Assembly: GCA_038323575.1 (NCBI GenBank)
Contig: JBBQHB010000010.1
Coordinates: forward strand, 1 to 64,000
Length of the DNA stretch: 64,000 bases
DNA from: CAINVV01 sp038323575
GTDB taxonomy: Bacteria; Bacteroidota; Bacteroidia; Bacteroidales; Prolixibacteraceae
Reading direction: 5' to 3'
Under the pieces are notes generated by a model that saw only the letters and a program-made list of their open reading frames with translations, was not told where the DNA came from and made no database searches. A program made the position numbers and the translations under genes. Shown piece by piece: positions 1 through 8,240 of this stretch. The first letter of the stretch is position 1; each line of letters opens with the position of its first letter.

Positions 1-64
1 TCCCGCGGCCCGTGTTTTTTGGGGGGGTGGGGGGGGGGCCCCCCCCCCCCCCCAACTCCCCCCT
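1..64. other. Homopolymer G/C contig edge
   Basis: A run of G (about 17 of 18 bases) is followed directly by a run of C, then more C-rich sequence. This G-run/C-run foldback is unlike anything else in the window and is typical of a sequencing or assembly artefact at a contig end. No gene is supported here. Confidence 0.75.
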
Positions 65-83
65 CCATTTATCATTATTCATT

Positions 84-119
84 GTCATTCCGAATGGAGC
101 GAAGCGCAATGAGGAATCT
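84..119. repeat. REP-like sequence overlapping the GIY-YIG 3' end
   Basis: The stretch reads roughly ATTCCGAATGGAGCG then AAGCGCAATGAGGAAT, an imperfect palindrome of the ATTCC...GGAAT type that is dispersed in many Bacteroidota genomes. It encodes the last residues and stop of the GIY-YIG ORF. A related core (GGAGCGAAGCG on the minus strand) recurs in the extra segment of the repeat at 9851-9965. Confidence 0.45.
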
Positions 120-417
120 TCCTTATTTCTCCATTATTATAAAGTTCATCCCGATTTGGATTTAATTTGTCAATTAATGCATCCTTTTTTGTTCTCGAAT
201 ATCCTTTTATTTGTTTTTCTCGCTTTATAGCATCTTCAATAAAATCAAAAATTTCATAATAGACCAATGTATCAACATTGTATTTTTCAGTAAAACCTTT
301 CATGAGTTTGTTTTTATGTTCATGAATTCTTCTTACCAAATCATTGGTAACACCAACATAAATTACGTTGTTGTTTTTATTAGCTACAATGTAGATATAA
401 TAAATATGAATTCTCAT
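85..417 (-). CDS. GIY-YIG family endonuclease-like protein
   Basis: A 110-residue single-domain protein. The family signature is visible as YIYIV at residues 7-11 and YVG at 20-22, followed by the conserved arginine of NDLVRR (25-30), H34 and the downstream Glu (E67 in the helix AIKREKQIKGY). These are the usual catalytic positions of GIY-YIG nucleases such as UvrC-N and the small stand-alone YhbQ-like group. The length fits the small subfamily. The last ~12 residues (IPHCASLHSE) are encoded by a REP-like repeat, so the natural C terminus may have been replaced. It is the outermost gene, followed on the same strand by a sulfatase with only a 14-base gap but no obvious functional link. Its substrate is unknown; a role with repeats is an inference from position. 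Confidence 0.85.
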   Translation of the reverse strand: MRIHIYYIYIVANKNNNVIYVGVTNDLVRRIHEHKNKLMKGFTEKYNVDTLVYYEIFDFIEDAIKREKQIKGYSRTKKDALIDKLNPNRDELYNNGEIRKIPHCASLHSE

Positions 418-431
418 TTTCTTGTTTCCAT

Positions 432-2033
432 TTACGGATTGGTAAATGGAGGCTGCTCGAACCGGGGTGGAGTTTCCACAACACGTGGGTCACCGGCACG
501 GGTGAGTTCCTTCATCAACCGGTCGGCCAGCATATTTTTGATACCGCTGAATTCTTTTTTTCCGGCCAGGTTGTTCACCATATCGGGATCTTTGTGCACG
601 TCATACAACTCCTCGGAAGGGCGCTTGCCGAAAGCAATTTCATAAAACCAAAGCCATTTCGGATTGAGGCGGTTTTGTACCAGCCATGATTTTGTGGGAC
701 TCGCATCCATATCAGCAAAACCGATGCGGGTATTGTGTTCGAGTTCCTCTGCATCCGGAGTGACTTCGGGGGTGACTGCGCCCGGCGATCCCATCGGCCA
801 GCGGTCGGGTTCGAAATTCCGGATGTAGACCCAATCCGGTGTATGCAGCGAACGCATCGGATAAGGGAGGTTTCCCTCACGCGCCGTCGATACGTGCCGT
901 TCCCGTCCGGTGATGACCCAGTCGCGGGTAGGATCAATGATGCCGCTCTTGCCCGACTTCAAAAGTGGAACCAGCGAACGTCCATAGAGATTGTCGGGTG
1001 GTTTTACTCCGGCGAACTCCAGAAAGGTCGGCGTGAGGTCGGGCAGGCGGACAAAATCGTCCACGATTCGTCCGCCTTTCCCGCCAGGGATCCGGATGAT
1101 CAACGGAATGCTTACACCCATGTCGTAAAGGTTGCACTTGCCGGAAGTGACACCCGGCATACCGTGGTCGCCGCTCAGTACAATGATCGTGTTGCCGGCC
1201 TCACCGGTTTCCTCCAGCCTTTTGAGCAATACACCAACATAGGCATCAACTGCCTGGCATTCCCCAAGATAATCGGCCACATCTTCGCGTATTTCGGGTA
1301 CGTCCGGGAGAAATTTCGGCAGTTTTCCCTTCAGTGAACCAGGTTCAATGCCCCAGAGTATCTTTCCGCTGCCTTTTATCCAGGTGCGGTGGGTCGTTAC
1401 CGGACCGAAGAAATAGTGCCACGGCTTGCCCTTCTCAGTTGTAGAGAGAAAGTCTTCAAAGTTTCCCCTAACCTGATCAAGAATCTTCTGTCGTGCATCG
1501 GCAACACTCATACCTTTGTCCACCAATGGCATGGCATTGGTCGAAAAGTGCTGCGGTAGTATGCCGTGCTTCTCGAAGGCGTATTTCTGTCCGCCGAAAG
1601 GGGCATCCACCGGCGTACCCGGACTCCAGACCTTGTAACTTTTCCCGATGGTATAACCGGATTCAAGGAGCATCAGCGGGTAGGATGGTATCGATTCGTC
1701 CCACACGGCGCCGTTCAGAATCGCGCCCTGGTTGCAGTTAAAGAAATAACGGCCCGACAAAAGCGAACTGCGGCAGGGGGTGCAGCTCGGTGCATTCACA
1801 AAAGCGTTGCGAAACAAAACTCCTTCTTTTGCAATCCGGTCGACATTCGGTGTCTTCACCACATCGCTCAGCGTAGGCCTCCCGTCGAGACCCTTGTAAC
1901 AGCTTGCATATCGCCCCCAGTCATCGGCAAAGACGAAGAGGATATTTGGCTTTTTGACAGGTTCTGCTTTTGGTGCAGCCGATGCTCCGATAAAACATCC
2001 TACAATTGGGAATACCAAGTACTTTTTGTTCAT
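432..2033 (-). CDS. Secreted sulfatase (type I formylglycine sulfatase, heparan-N-sulfatase-like)
   Basis: A 533-residue type I sulfatase expected to remove sulfate esters (or N-sulfate) from a glycan in the periplasm. The N terminus (residues 1-20) is a signal peptide; VGC at 11-13 could be a lipobox. The metal site begins with FADD (35-38), and the formylglycine motif is CTPCR at 84-88, with Cys84 the residue converted by a maturase, which is not in this window. A late SGDHG (287-291) supplies further metal and sulfate ligands. It is a paralogue of the sulfatase at 8241-9845: both share a C-terminal block with YIRNFEPDRWPM. A repeat at 2083-2167 lies 50 bp upstream of the start and also precedes the paralogue. 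The precise substrate is not visible; the rhamnose-related neighbours suggest a sulfated rhamnose glycan. Confidence 0.92.
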   Translation of the reverse strand: MNKKYLVFPIVGCFIGASAAPKAEPVKKPNILFVFADDWGRYASCYKGLDGRPTLSDVVKTPNVDRIAKEGVLFRNAFVNAPSCTPCRSSLLSGRYFFNCNQGAILNGAVWDESIPSYPLMLLESGYTIGKSYKVWSPGTPVDAPFGGQKYAFEKHGILPQHFSTNAMPLVDKGMSVADARQKILDQVRGNFEDFLSTTEKGKPWHYFFGPVTTHRTWIKGSGKILWGIEPGSLKGKLPKFLPDVPEIREDVADYLGECQAVDAYVGVLLKRLEETGEAGNTIIVLSGDHGMPGVTSGKCNLYDMGVSIPLIIRIPGGKGGRIVDDFVRLPDLTPTFLEFAGVKPPDNLYGRSLVPLLKSGKSGIIDPTRDWVITGRERHVSTAREGNLPYPMRSLHTPDWVYIRNFEPDRWPMGSPGAVTPEVTPDAEELEHNTRIGFADMDASPTKSWLVQNRLNPKWLWFYEIAFGKRPSEELYDVHKDPDMVNNLAGKKEFSGIKNMLADRLMKELTRAGDPRVVETPPRFEQPPFTNP

Positions 2034-2082
2034 CTGTTTTCAATTTGTTTTTTAACCTTACTAATTCACGTATTCATAAGAA

Positions 2083-2167
2083 TATTATTAAGCTAAAGCA
2101 TTGGCCTCATGGAACATCCACATTTATATTCGTACTTTTTTGTGAACTTTTGTTCATGGATGTTTCA
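2083..2167. repeat. Upstream repeat, copy A (TGRAACATCCA inverted ends)
   Basis: This 85-bp stretch matches 9851-9965 almost base for base in its outer parts, starting at TATTATTAAGCTAAAGCATT and ending at GTTCATGGATGTTTCA. Inside it GGAACATCCA and TGGATGTTTC form an inverted repeat that pairs fully in RNA if one G-U is allowed; a smaller GTGAAC-TTTT-GTTCAT hairpin sits within. It lies 50 bp upstream of the sulfatase start at 2033, and its far end overlaps the stop codon of the ATPase gene (2165-2167). It could be a shared regulatory or UTR element or a MITE-like footprint. Confidence 0.75.
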
Positions 2168-3436
2168 CTTGAATATCTCTGTTTTCCAGGCAAGATGGTG
2201 GCTAATGCCATTCCTGTTTCCAAAAGATACATCATCGAGCGAAATGACCATTTTTTCATAATTGTCCCTGATACCTTCCAGATTTCCAAACTCCCTTTTT
2301 ATTACGGTTTCATCAGCCAGGTAATAGCAAACCTGAACATATTTTAAAATTTCTCCCTTTTTAACAACAAAATCCACTTCCTTATCCCGGTCAGATCCGG
2401 TAAATACATCGTATCCATTTCTTTTAAATTCGAGAAAAACAGCATTTTCAAGCAGATAGCCCAAGCCAGGCTCAAAACCGGGATAAAGAAGGTTCCTGAA
2501 GGATAGATCGTTTAAGTAATACTTTCTGGTCCCTCCCAGAATTTTTTTCCCCTTCAAATCGTAGCGTGAAACTTCGTGAATAATATACGTTTGTTTCAGA
2601 TATTCAACATAAGATGATATTGTATTGAAATTGGTAACAACCTTCAAACTTCTAAAGTAGTTAACAATGTTTTGAATGGAAACAGGATTGGAAATATTGT
2701 TGACAAGATACGCAAAGAGTGATTCCAGTAATCCGGCATCCTTAATATTGTTTCTGATCACAACGTCTTTTAAGATAATCGTATTCTTAAGTCCATGAAC
2801 ATAATGCTGCCTGGTTTCAAGGTCAGGAAGATGGAATAATTCAGGAAGGGCCCCGCTTGTCAAATAATCGATAAAAACCGGTTTCTCAGCTATACGTTCA
2901 GTTACCCTGCAATACTCATTGAAAGAGTAAGGAAAAACCTGAAATGCAACATATCTTCCGGTAAGTAATGTGGCCAACTCGCCCGATAAAAGAGTAGAAT
3001 TTGAACCGGAAATAAATACTTCATAATCACCCGTATAGTCTTGTGAATAGGAATTAATTACCCTTTCCCAATTCTCAATGAGCTGCACTTCATCAAAAAA
3101 AAGAAAAATTTTGCCCTGAGGTTTCTCGTTAACCAGATAAAGTTGAATGCATTCGTGCAAGTCAGTATTGTTCCTTATAAAATCGAAATCAGCAAGTTCT
3201 TTGTTGATATATAAAATATTCTGAGGCGGAGTGCCGCTATTATGCAAATGAAAGATTAATTGCCTCATTAAGTAGCTCTTTCCTGTCCTTCTTTGTCCGG
3301 TAATAACCTTGATTAATCGGTTTCCGACATATGAAAAGAGCTTTCCAACCAATTCAGTCCTTCCTAATCCAAGTTTTATCGGCTGATTGTCCCAAAAATT
3401 GTATTTACGAATAGTTTCAAACAGGTCTATCGTCAT
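2165..3436 (-). CDS. AAA_14-type ATPase with C-terminal DUF4143
   Basis: A 423-residue protein of the common AAA_14/DUF4143 ATPase family of bacteria and archaea. The Walker A motif is GQRRTGKS at 47-54, Walker B is FLFFDEV with D115-E116, and a sensor-like SGSNS follows near 155. The C-terminal half resembles DUF4143, with a nuclease-like EVDFVV motif near residue 365 as in PD-(D/E)XK folds. Family functions are poorly known; membership is often linked to mobile or defence settings. Here it sits alone between a sulfatase and a GH106-like gene on the same strand (117 bp from the latter), where it interrupts the glycan genes without an obvious functional tie. Start: ATG at 3436 in an AT-rich upstream region. 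Its stop codon lies inside repeat copy A. Confidence 0.9.
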   Translation of the reverse strand: MTIDLFETIRKYNFWDNQPIKLGLGRTELVGKLFSYVGNRLIKVITGQRRTGKSYLMRQLIFHLHNSGTPPQNILYINKELADFDFIRNNTDLHECIQLYLVNEKPQGKIFLFFDEVQLIENWERVINSYSQDYTGDYEVFISGSNSTLLSGELATLLTGRYVAFQVFPYSFNEYCRVTERIAEKPVFIDYLTSGALPELFHLPDLETRQHYVHGLKNTIILKDVVIRNNIKDAGLLESLFAYLVNNISNPVSIQNIVNYFRSLKVVTNFNTISSYVEYLKQTYIIHEVSRYDLKGKKILGGTRKYYLNDLSFRNLLYPGFEPGLGYLLENAVFLEFKRNGYDVFTGSDRDKEVDFVVKKGEILKYVQVCYYLADETVIKREFGNLEGIRDNYEKMVISLDDVSFGNRNGISHHLAWKTEIFK

Positions 3437-3553
3437 GTTATAAATTTAAACGTATTTAAATATTATTACAATACTACGAATTATTTAAACATGATGAAAT
3501 ATTTTACGATAATATATTGTTCATATTACTTAAAATACTACAAAATGAGAAAT

Positions 3554-6445
3554 TCACTGATTCGCCTTCCAGACTAACTGCACCGGCCCCATCAACCCGG
3601 ATGGCGGCAAATCGGTTTGTGACATGTCTTTTTGGGCAATATTGCTTTGCTTGTACAGCTCCGGGTTGGCTTTGCCAAGCCGCGACTGTAATTCGACCGG
3701 AACATCAGGCGCCTCCTTTAATCCGGAAACATAATTGACCAGTTGATTGGTTACCAAAACCACTAAATTGTTTTTTCCGGCGTGTACAGCCCGGGTGACA
3801 TCAAGCCGGTAGGGCGACATCCAGGCTACTCCGACCGATTGACCATTCAACTCAACCTCTGCAATATCCCCAACCGTTCCCAAATCCAAAATCATCCGGC
3901 CATTTGAATTCAAAGGTTTGGCGGACAGGTTGAATTCAATTTCATAGCGGCCTGTACCGGAAAAATGTTGCGTTCGGGGTGAATCAGTCCATGAAGTCAG
4001 CCGGGAAGTGTTTGTCTCAAAGGTCTCGAAACCATAGCCTTGGAGTTTCAACCTCCATTCACCGGCAACCGGAAACGGATCAGACGCTGAGACCATCTTT
4101 TTTATGGGAGAAGGAGGCGTAAGGCCGGGCGTAAAAACAAAGAATGCTGATTCCCAGGGTTCAAAATCCAGCGGGATAGTTGTGCCGCCGGCATTGGTGC
4201 GGAAACCGTACACCTCCCCGCCGGTAGTGCCGGTCATGGCATTCCAACGCTGCGGTGTTTTGCCGGTAACCCGGAATGTGACATCAGTAGTGATGCGGTT
4301 TGGCTGCAGATTGGTGACGAAATAAACATCCATATCGGCAATTTGCTTGTGGATAAAAGTGAGTCCGTCACTCTGTATCCCATCGGCTATCATAAAGTCA
4401 GGCGGAGTGACACGTGCAATTGCCGCAAGCAATTTGTGCTGCGGATCGGCGAGCGGAGGGGTGGGTTTAAAGCTTTCCTGCCGCGTCGGGTTGAAAGGTG
4501 GAGTGATTATTTTGTACTCAGGAAAGAAATTTGCAGCGGATTTACCTGTAAATAGGCTTGCAACTATTTGATTTAATTCGCGGTCATTCTCCTCAGCATT
4601 CTTTAAACCAGCTGAAGATGAGGGCAATTCGTCCAGCGCGATGACCGTACCACCCGCCGCGGCGAAGTCGCGGATGGCGCGGGCAGTTTCTATCGGAAGC
4701 ACTTTTGCACGTGGTAAAAGAAGCACACGGTAAGCGTAACCATTGATTTCAACTTTGCCGTTCCGGAACTTTGCACGGTGACGGAGCAGGTCATCATTCA
4801 CGATATCAAAATCATAGCCGTTTGCGACGAGTGTCTTTGCCAGGTCGCCATAAGGCATTATGCGGCGTTCAGTGCCGTAAAGCGCCTTTTCGCTCCAGAC
4901 TGTGGCCTGGGGGGAATAAATCAGCACATCGGCTACAAGCCGACCCTGGCGCAGGAGATAAGCCGCGCGCGAGACATACCCGGTGAGGTAATGATAATAA
5001 TTCCACCAGGTGTTCCAGTGGCTGATGCGGCTGGCCCACGGCATATCGCGGCTTGGGGCCACATGCATTTCAGGTGAGGCAAAATAGCCGTGGTTGTAAA
5101 ATTGTGTGATGCCATCACGCAGGAAGGCATCGGTTGCGATCTTCATTTCCTGGAGAGAGGTGCGGTAGCGGTCGGGATGGATGAAGGTATAGGATTCTGC
5201 AGAGACAATTTCACGTCCGTAGAACCTTGCACCTGACACAGTGGCCTTGTGGGGGTCGGCAATAGGTTCAAACCGGGTAGTTGTAACCTCCGTTTCCGGC
5301 CGGGCAATGGCACCGGCACCCTGCACCAGTTCTTGCGTGAACCGGTAATGCGGTTGGATGCGCGCCTGCACTTTGTGGGCTTTGCACCAGTCGTCAAAAG
5401 TCTTGAAAACAGTTTTCAAACCCAGATCGCCCAGGAAGTTGCCAAGGTCATAACGCACACGGGAGGTCTGCGGACCAATGTCGAACCAGATAGCCGGGAG
5501 ATATTTTGTAAAGTCGTAACCGGTATGCTGCTGAAAACCGGCAAGGAGGTCATCGCTCCAAAGCAGGGAATTTGGAAGCGGCATGATCTCGAAGCTGTCA
5601 CAGAAGAATGAATCAATGGTGCGCCCGAACTCCGTTCCGAGGGCTTTCTCAAAAATGCCGCCGAGATAATCGCAATAGCGCAGCATGGCAGCCTGACTCA
5701 TATTGTCAATTACCATGCTCGGTTGCGGACCGCTGTAGGCCTGATTTTCCTGACCGGTTCGCTTCAGCCAGAAGGCCATCAGCCGCCATTTCCCGGGAGG
5801 TACCTTCCATTCCGGCAATGCCGCTCCCGGTTTGATTTTCCGGGAGAGAACAGTGAGGGAACCGGCATCAAGCTGATTACCGTCAGTTATCCGCGCTGCA
5901 ACTACGGCAATAACAAAGCCTGTATCGACTTTCTCCTTCCCTGATCCGTCCTTTGGTAGAGGCAACTCACCTTTGAAGGTGGTGCCGCCGGTTAAGTCCA
6001 GACTGCCCATGCAGAGTACCTTGCTCTGATCTTCGGGCTTCACCCATGGTCCGCCGAAACTCCAGCCCGGTCCGAAGGTGAGGGCCACTTCAATATCCAG
6101 ACGACGGGCTTCGGCGACGGCAAACTTCATTAATTCGAGATGCTCAGGAGTCAGGAAAACAGCATTGCCTTTTTCATACATCTGAAACGCGCTCATAATT
6201 TCAACTCCCCCCATACCTTGGGCGGCCATCTGTTCAAGCTGAAAGGTAATGTCAGCCCTGGTCAGGGCATTTCCGGGCCACCACCAACGGGTGTGGGGCC
6301 GGTAAGTACGTGCGGGTTTATCCCAACCTGCATGAAGGGATTGCAGTGTCGCACCGGCAGCAACCTTGGGCTTCACCGGTTCGGCAGAATAGAGAAGGTT
6401 TACCAAAGTAAACAATAACAGAAGCAGTAGATTAATTCTTTTCAT
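3554..6445 (-). CDS. GH106-like secreted alpha-L-rhamnosidase
   Basis: A large secreted glycoside hydrolase of about 963 residues. I chose the ATG at 6445 because it begins a clear signal peptide (MKRINLLLLLLFTLVNLLYS); an in-frame start at 6550 would overlap the upstream sulfatase and place the signal peptide 35 residues inside. The mature N terminus has the family's HTRWWWPGNAL motif and a GMGGVEIMSAF strand, typical of GH106 enzymes, which cleave alpha-L-rhamnosides with inversion. A jelly-roll galactose-binding-like region near the C terminus (LNGQSVGVAW) resembles GH2 accessory domains. It lies 37 bp downstream of a sulfatase, so the two are probably co-transcribed: desulfation followed by rhamnose release. 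The family call rests on these motifs; substrate linkage is inferred. Confidence 0.85.
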   Translation of the reverse strand: MKRINLLLLLLFTLVNLLYSAEPVKPKVAAGATLQSLHAGWDKPARTYRPHTRWWWPGNALTRADITFQLEQMAAQGMGGVEIMSAFQMYEKGNAVFLTPEHLELMKFAVAEARRLDIEVALTFGPGWSFGGPWVKPEDQSKVLCMGSLDLTGGTTFKGELPLPKDGSGKEKVDTGFVIAVVAARITDGNQLDAGSLTVLSRKIKPGAALPEWKVPPGKWRLMAFWLKRTGQENQAYSGPQPSMVIDNMSQAAMLRYCDYLGGIFEKALGTEFGRTIDSFFCDSFEIMPLPNSLLWSDDLLAGFQQHTGYDFTKYLPAIWFDIGPQTSRVRYDLGNFLGDLGLKTVFKTFDDWCKAHKVQARIQPHYRFTQELVQGAGAIARPETEVTTTRFEPIADPHKATVSGARFYGREIVSAESYTFIHPDRYRTSLQEMKIATDAFLRDGITQFYNHGYFASPEMHVAPSRDMPWASRISHWNTWWNYYHYLTGYVSRAAYLLRQGRLVADVLIYSPQATVWSEKALYGTERRIMPYGDLAKTLVANGYDFDIVNDDLLRHRAKFRNGKVEINGYAYRVLLLPRAKVLPIETARAIRDFAAAGGTVIALDELPSSSAGLKNAEENDRELNQIVASLFTGKSAANFFPEYKIITPPFNPTRQESFKPTPPLADPQHKLLAAIARVTPPDFMIADGIQSDGLTFIHKQIADMDVYFVTNLQPNRITTDVTFRVTGKTPQRWNAMTGTTGGEVYGFRTNAGGTTIPLDFEPWESAFFVFTPGLTPPSPIKKMVSASDPFPVAGEWRLKLQGYGFETFETNTSRLTSWTDSPRTQHFSGTGRYEIEFNLSAKPLNSNGRMILDLGTVGDIAEVELNGQSVGVAWMSPYRLDVTRAVHAGKNNLVVLVTNQLVNYVSGLKEAPDVPVELQSRLGKANPELYKQSNIAQKDMSQTDLPPSGLMGPVQLVWKANQ

Positions 6446-6482
6446 GAAATTGTGCTTGATATCATGTGGATATTGTGATTTA

Positions 6483-8132
6483 TTATTCTGAGTTGCCGGC
6501 ATTATTGCTGACTGCCTGGTTTTTATTATTGGTCTTTTGCTTATTACCATTACCCGGATAAGGTTTTACATGCGCCCGGAGCGCCCAGGCTTCCCACTTT
6601 CCTTCAAGCTCTTTTGCCAGGGATGGATTTTTGGCAGCGAGGTTATTGATTTCTGTGCGATCCTTCGCCAGGTCGTAAAGCTCCCATGGACCCGCCCGCC
6701 CGATGCGCACAAGTTTCATGTCACCCACCCGGATAGCGCTGTTGTTGTCATGGTCCCAGCAGATGGCGTCACGGCTGATGGGTTGGTTGCTGAAAGAGCC
6801 GACCAGGCTCCTGCCCTCCATTGGCAGAATATTTTTGCCGTTAAATACTTTAGGATAAATCGCTCCGGCAAGTTCTACGCAAGTAGGCATGATGTCGATG
6901 ACGTGACCGGGCTGGTTGCGCCACTCGCCTTTCGCCTTCAGACCTGCCGGCCAATGCACGATCAGCGGAGTAGCAATGCCACCTTCCATGGTGAAATGTT
7001 TGTAACGACGGAACGGCGTGTTTTCCATGAAAGCCCAGCTTTCACCGCAGAACCAGTTTGATTCGGCGGTAGCCGGATCACCCTCATCCCGTCCGTTCGG
7101 GCCGGACTCGGCATTACCGCCATTGTCGCTCATAAACAGAATTACTGTGTTGTCGAGTATTCCGCGCTGCTTCAAACCATTCACCAAATCGCCGATGGCA
7201 CGATCCATATGAGCTACAGCCGCAGCATAAACGGCCATGATGTAATCAAAACGATCTTTCTGTTCGGCGGTAAGGCTGTCCCATGAAGAAACTGCTTCGG
7301 CCCGAGGTGAAGCAGGCCAGGTTTTATCTACTACGCCAAGCTGAAGCTGTTTTGCATGACGGACCAGGCGCATTTTATCCCAGCCGTCTTTGTATTTGCC
7401 GCGAAACCTGGCAATCTCTTCAGCCGGGGCCTGGAGTGGAAAATGCGGTGCATTGTGGCAGAGATGGAGGTAAAAAGGTTTTTTCGCTGCCAACGCTTCA
7501 TCGATAAACTTCAATCCAAATGTGGTCCATAGATCCGTGGTATACCATTTTGGCGGCAGCCGCGGATCATCATTCTTAATTTCTTCCCCGTTTAAAAACA
7601 GCTGCGCTCTCTTGCTTTCCGGATAATAGAAACCACCGGCCGGTGCATTCAGGCTACGGTCAAAACCCCGGCCCCACGGAGTAACTCCCTGCTCCTGGCC
7701 TACGTGCCATTTGCCGGACATGGCAGTGAAATAACCTGCCGGCCTCAACACTTCCGCAATCGTCACACAGTCTTCATTCAAACGGCCGCGGTAACCGGGC
7801 TGGCCCTGATCGTTCATCATATTGCCGACGCCAACCTGGTGTGAATACATGCCGGTGAGCAGCGACGCCCGCGTAGGACAGCAGCGCGCCGTATTGTAAA
7901 ACTGTTTGTATTTCAATCCGTTGGAAGCCAGCGCATCGAGATTTGGTGTTGGAATCTCGGAGCCATAACAGCCAATATCTGAAAACCCCATGTCATCTAC
8001 CAGGATGACTATGATATTGGGTTTGGACTTTGCCTCTGCCGGCAAGGGAGTTGTCGCATACGATGGGACCAACAGCAATCCGCCGCCGGTTGCAATCAGC
8101 ATTTTCCGAAAAGAGATTTTTAATTTTACCAT
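6483..8132 (-). CDS. Secreted arylsulfatase-type sulfatase
   Basis: A 549-residue type I sulfatase, different from its two neighbours and closer to the arylsulfatase A-like group. A signal peptide covers residues 1-26. Metal ligands D46-D47 (VDD) precede the formylglycine motif CCPTR at 84-88 (Cys84 as the modified residue), followed by LLTGMYSHQVG. GKWHVG (139-144) supplies a Lys and His of the active site, H229 (NAPHF) another, and MSDNGG (333-338) the late Asp-Asn pair. The C terminus is Asn/Lys-rich and low in complexity. It lies 108 bp downstream of the sulfatase at 8241-9845 and 37 bp upstream of the GH106-like gene, indicating one transcription unit. A Cys-type motif means an anaerobic-type sulfatase maturase elsewhere may be needed; the sulfate position attacked cannot be read from sequence. 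Confidence 0.93.
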   Translation of the reverse strand: MVKLKISFRKMLIATGGGLLLVPSYATTPLPAEAKSKPNIIVILVDDMGFSDIGCYGSEIPTPNLDALASNGLKYKQFYNTARCCPTRASLLTGMYSHQVGVGNMMNDQGQPGYRGRLNEDCVTIAEVLRPAGYFTAMSGKWHVGQEQGVTPWGRGFDRSLNAPAGGFYYPESKRAQLFLNGEEIKNDDPRLPPKWYTTDLWTTFGLKFIDEALAAKKPFYLHLCHNAPHFPLQAPAEEIARFRGKYKDGWDKMRLVRHAKQLQLGVVDKTWPASPRAEAVSSWDSLTAEQKDRFDYIMAVYAAAVAHMDRAIGDLVNGLKQRGILDNTVILFMSDNGGNAESGPNGRDEGDPATAESNWFCGESWAFMENTPFRRYKHFTMEGGIATPLIVHWPAGLKAKGEWRNQPGHVIDIMPTCVELAGAIYPKVFNGKNILPMEGRSLVGSFSNQPISRDAICWDHDNNSAIRVGDMKLVRIGRAGPWELYDLAKDRTEINNLAAKNPSLAKELEGKWEAWALRAHVKPYPGNGNKQKTNNKNQAVSNNAGNSE

Positions 8133-8240
8133 GGTTTTCTCAAAGTATTAAGACAATTTACAATTATTTATTCATGCGCTTCTTCCCTGTTCTATGGAAC
8201 AGGAGGATTTGTGTATGTTTTGTTAGGATCACGGAAAAGC

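Noticed and set aside
12..230. Plus-strand frame starting in the G/C homopolymer
   Set aside because: Its start is Gly/Pro homopolymer translation from the contig-edge artefact, and the rest is antisense to the GIY-YIG gene.
735..1337. Plus-strand open frame of 200 codons
   Set aside because: Antisense shadow of the sulfatase at 432-2033.
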